Source: Lachnospiraceae bacterium UBA1258
GTDB taxonomy: Bacteria > Bacillota > Clostridia > Lachnospirales > Lachnospiraceae
Direction of reading: 5' to 3'
Length of the DNA: 15,186 bases
Assembly: GCA_002308235.1 (NCBI GenBank)
Contig: DBVS01000029.1
Span: 6,123 to 21,308 of the forward strand
Under the pieces are notes generated by a model, which was given only the letters and a program-made list of their open reading frames with translations, searched no databases and was not told the DNA's origin. Made by a program: the position numbers and the translations under genes. Below, piece after piece: positions 13,061 through 15,186 of this stretch; positions within the stretch are counted from its first letter, which is position 1, and every line of letters begins with the position of its first letter.

Positions 13061-14704
13061 GTGCTACAGGACAAAGAAAAAGTCATCGTCATCGATTTCG
13101 GCGGCCAGTACAATCAGCTGGTTGCCCGTCGCGTACGTGAGTGCAACGTATACTGCGAGATCTACTCCTACAAAACAGACATAGAGAAGATCAAAGCAAT
13201 GAACCCCAAGGGCATCATCCTTACGGGAGGTCCCGCCAGCTGCTACGAAGAAGGTGCAGCCACCTGCTCCCCGGAGCTTTTCAATCTCGGGGTTCCCGTA
13301 CTGGGTTTGTGTTACGGCGCACAGCTTATGAACCATGTGCTCGGCGGTAAAGTGGAGAGAGCTTCGGCCCGTGAATACGGCAAGACAGAAATCGTGACCG
13401 ATTCTTCATCCGCCCTTTTCAAGGGTGTTCCCGAAAATACCACCTGCTGGATGAGTCATTTTGATTATATTTCAAAGATGGCCCCCGGCTTCAGATCCGT
13501 AGCCCATTCCGATAACTGCCCCGTTGCAGCCTGTGAAAACCGGGAAAGAAACCTTTACGGAATACAGTTCCATCCCGAGGTATTGCATACTCCCGAGGGC
13601 TCAAAGATGCTTTATAACTTCGTCCGCGGTATCTGTGGATGTTCCGGAGACTGGAGAATGGATACCTTCGTTGAAGATTCCATCCGTGACATTCGCGAAA
13701 AAGTGGGAAACGGCAAGGTTCTTCTTGCCCTCTCCGGAGGCGTGGATTCTTCCGTTGTTGCGGGGCTCCTCTCACGTGCCATCGGAAAACAGCTTACCTG
13801 CGTGTTTGTGGATCACGGCCTTCTTCGTAAGGATGAAGGTGACGAAGTTGAGGCTGTTTTCGGCCCCAAGGGTAATTTCAACCTGAACTTTGTCAGGGTC
13901 AATGCCGCAGACAGATACTATATCAAGCTCGCCGGCGTGTCCGAGCCCGAGCGTAAAAGAAAGATAATCGGTGAAGAATTCATCCGTGTCTTCGAGGACG
14001 AGGCAAAGAAGATCGGCAAGGTGGATTTCCTGGCACAGGGAACCATCTACCCCGATGTTGTTGAATCAGGTCTCGGCGGTGAGTCCGCAGTGATCAAGTC
14101 CCACCACAACGTGGGAGGACTTCCCGACCATGTGGATTTCAAAGAGATAATCGAGCCTTTGAGAAACCTGTTTAAGGATGAGGTACGTAAGGCCGGCCTT
14201 CAGCTGGGCATCCCCGCCGAACTTGTATTCCGTCAGCCTTTCCCCGGCCCCGGTCTCGGTGTCAGGATCATGGGAGACATCTCTGCCGAGAAGGTCAAGA
14301 TCGTTCAGGAAGCCGATGCCATCTACCGTGAGGAGATCGCCAAGGCTGCCAAAGAATGGAAGAAGGAAAACACCGGAGACCGTTTTGCCGATGAAAGCAA
14401 GCTCTCCGTTGATGAGATCTTCAGCCGCGAGCGTGACTTCAATCCACCCTGGATGCCCGACCAGTATTTTGCCGCACTTACCAATGTGCGTTCCGTAGGC
14501 GTCATGGGTGACGAAAGGACCTACGACTATGCGGTTGCCCTTCGTGCTGTCCGCACCCTCGACTTCATGACCGCCGAGGCAGCAGACATCCCCTTCTCTG
14601 TACTTCAGACCGTCATGAGCCGCATCATCAACGAAGTCCGCGGAGTAAACCGCGTATTCTACGACCTCACCAGCAAACCTCCGGGGACGATCGAGCTTGA
14701 GTAA
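13061..14704 (+). CDS. guaA: GMP synthase (glutamine-hydrolysing)
   Basis: GuaA converts XMP to GMP using glutamine and ATP. Residues 1-190 are the class I glutamine amidotransferase: GLCYGAQ (C84), GIQFHPE (H171, E173). The ATP pyrophosphatase domain has the PP-loop LSGGVDSS (224-231) and VDHGLLRKDE. The dimerisation domain has RQPFPGPGLGVRIMGDIS and ends DLTSKPPGTIELE. At 547 residues it is longer than the usual 510-525; an extra segment of about 31 residues lies at 430-466, before DQYFAALTNVRSVGVMGD. The usual MSHGD motif reads MSHFD here. The start is GTG at 13061, with GGAGG 6 bases upstream. A terminator-like hairpin separates it from asnS and no separate promoter is visible, so expression may depend on read-through. 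Confidence 0.97.
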   Translation: MLQDKEKVIVIDFGGQYNQLVARRVRECNVYCEIYSYKTDIEKIKAMNPKGIILTGGPASCYEEGAATCSPELFNLGVPVLGLCYGAQLMNHVLGGKVERASAREYGKTEIVTDSSSALFKGVPENTTCWMSHFDYISKMAPGFRSVAHSDNCPVAACENRERNLYGIQFHPEVLHTPEGSKMLYNFVRGICGCSGDWRMDTFVEDSIRDIREKVGNGKVLLALSGGVDSSVVAGLLSRAIGKQLTCVFVDHGLLRKDEGDEVEAVFGPKGNFNLNFVRVNAADRYYIKLAGVSEPERKRKIIGEEFIRVFEDEAKKIGKVDFLAQGTIYPDVVESGLGGESAVIKSHHNVGGLPDHVDFKEIIEPLRNLFKDEVRKAGLQLGIPAELVFRQPFPGPGLGVRIMGDISAEKVKIVQEADAIYREEIAKAAKEWKKENTGDRFADESKLSVDEIFSRERDFNPPWMPDQYFAALTNVRSVGVMGDERTYDYAVALRAVRTLDFMTAEAADIPFSVLQTVMSRIINEVRGVNRVFYDLTSKPPGTIELE

Positions 14705-14744
14705 TACCTGGTGGTTCGCAGGTAGTATTTCAATAGCAGTAAAT

Positions 14745-14790
14745 AAAGGCTTTCGATAGCGTTGATAGTTCGCTTTCGGAAGCCTTTTTT
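14745..14790 (+). terminator. Rho-independent terminator of guaA
   Basis: A 17-bp stem (14745-14761 with 14771-14787), containing one T-T mismatch and one G-T pair, closes a 9-base loop and runs into TTTTTT. A smaller hairpin, TACCTG/CAGGTA (14705-14710, 14719-14724), precedes it directly after the guaA stop codon. Confidence 0.88.
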
Positions 14791-14840
14791 GAGTAAGAAG
14801 ATAAAAATTTGATAACAGAAAATGAAGTAACGGGTACATC

Positions 14841-14975
14841 ATGGGTACGGAAAGATTCGTTTTCAATTTAACCGGAAAGCGTTCTCTCAAAACTGAAATC
14901 GTATCAGGCGGAAGCGAAGACAACGGTACGAAAAAAATCCGGAAAAGCAAAAGGAAAAAAGAAACGGAACGATAG
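14841..14975 (+). CDS. Doubtful small ORF, 44 aa, lysine-rich C terminus
   Basis: ATG at 14841 to TAG at 14973-14975. The product begins MGTERFVFNLTGKRS and ends in a run rich in Lys and Arg (KKIRKSKRKKETER). No Shine-Dalgarno sequence precedes the ATG, no promoter is clear, and the basic tail may just reflect A-rich DNA. It could be a small basic protein, a remnant of a larger gene, or chance. Confidence 0.15.
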   Translation: MGTERFVFNLTGKRSLKTEIVSGGSEDNGTKKIRKSKRKKETER

Positions 14976-15029
14976 GATTGATGGGCGGGTTCACCTCGCC
15001 CAAAAGTTCAGATGGCAAGCGGATTTTCA

Positions 15030-15058
15030 TTTAAAACAAGTGCTATTTATGGTAGGAT
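15030..15058 (+). promoter_or_regulatory. Candidate extended -10 promoter for the gene leaving the window
   Basis: TTTAAA (15030-15035), 17-base spacer ending TGG, TAGGAT (15053-15058). Both hexamers match 4 of 6, and the TG at 15050-15051 adds an extended -10. It would give a leader of about 100 bases before the ATG at 15166. Confidence 0.4.
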
Positions 15059-15165
15059 ATATTTTAGGTTTTTGTGTGAAAAACAAAAAGAAAGGTGACC
15101 TAAAGTGTTTGCAAACGGATTGAGGTAAAATCTTTTGCTAAAAGCGATATTAAGGAATAAAAAGA

Positions 15166-15186
15166 ATGACTGATTTTACTACTATC
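15166..15186 (+). CDS. Start of a gene running out of the window (7 codons)
   Basis: ATG at 15166 opens MTDFTTI and stays open to the last base. AAGGA (15152-15156) lies 9 bases upstream, and a candidate promoter lies about 110 bases upstream. The product cannot be identified from seven residues. Confidence 0.5.

Larger units (their letters stand above)
14791..15165. other. Intergenic region after guaA, no convincing gene
   Basis: About 375 bases of A-rich sequence without a supported gene. It holds a doubtful 44-codon ORF (14841-14975), a hairpin TGGGCG/CGCCCA (14982-14987, 14997-15002) with no U run, a candidate promoter (15030-15058), and two short palindromes, AGGTGACCT (15093-15101) and GTTTGCAAAC (15107-15116), in the probable leader of the next gene. 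I see no transposase, tRNA or riboswitch signature. Confidence 0.6.

Noticed and set aside
14066..14950. 294-codon minus-strand ORF extending beyond guaA
   Set aside because: Most of it is antisense to guaA and crosses its terminator; no motif or ribosome binding site supports translation.
14982..15002. TGGGCG/CGCCCA hairpin as a terminator or small RNA
   Set aside because: No U run follows on either strand and no promoter is placed to transcribe a small RNA ending there.
15126..15150. Sigma-D-like TAAA-N13-AGCGATAT before the last gene
   Set aside because: The spacer is 13 rather than 15, the octamer has two mismatches, and transcription would start within the Shine-Dalgarno sequence.

Overview
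The window looks like a chromosomal segment of a Gram-positive anaerobe of the Clostridia, most likely a motile member of the Lachnospiraceae. This is inferred from several features: Shine-Dalgarno sites of the GGAGG type with some TTG and GTG starts, a class 1B dihydroorotate dehydrogenase (PyrD with PyrK), the MEP isoprenoid pathway, a DUF1934/YwiB protein, a two-HKD cardiolipin synthase, and sigma-A promoters of Firmicutes type. Most of the window is housekeeping. I see no insertion sequence, CRISPR array, tRNA or rRNA gene.

Layout. Positions 1-1710 hold the 3' end of ddl and all of murF, consecutive steps that make and attach D-Ala-D-Ala in cell-wall precursor synthesis. A bidirectional terminator separates murF from the convergent plsC (phospholipid acyltransferase, minus strand). 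plsC has its own sigma-A promoter in the plsC-pyrC gap. Positions 2590-5508 are a tight pyrC-pyrK-pyrD operon (dihydroorotase and the two-subunit dihydroorotate dehydrogenase), closed by a second bidirectional terminator. Next, on the minus strand, is a 196-residue cysteine-free protein I cannot name with certainty. Its upstream region holds a flagellar-type (sigma-D/sigma-28) promoter and a hairpin that closely matches the high-affinity CsrA site. Divergent from it is ispE, followed by a FadR-type GntR regulator and a DUF1934 protein, apparently one operon. A perfect palindrome of the kind GntR/FadR regulators bind lies in the ispE promoter region.

A minus-strand single-pass membrane protein of unknown function overlaps the DUF1934 gene tail to tail and diverges from cls. 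Then comes a lipoprotein resembling an exported trigger factor (FKBP-type isomerase domain plus helical C-terminal domain) with its own good promoter. asnS and guaA follow, separated by a terminator-like hairpin that runs almost into the guaA ribosome binding site. guaA ends in a strong terminator. The last 375 bases hold little except a doubtful 44-codon ORF, a candidate promoter with palindromes in its leader, and the first seven codons of a gene that leaves the window.

The most interesting region is 6171-6405. There, an unassigned gene appears to carry the same two controls as Firmicutes flagellin genes (sigma-D transcription and CsrA translational repression), next to a likely autoregulatory site for the ispE-gntR operon. 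All of this is read from sequence only; no searches were run.
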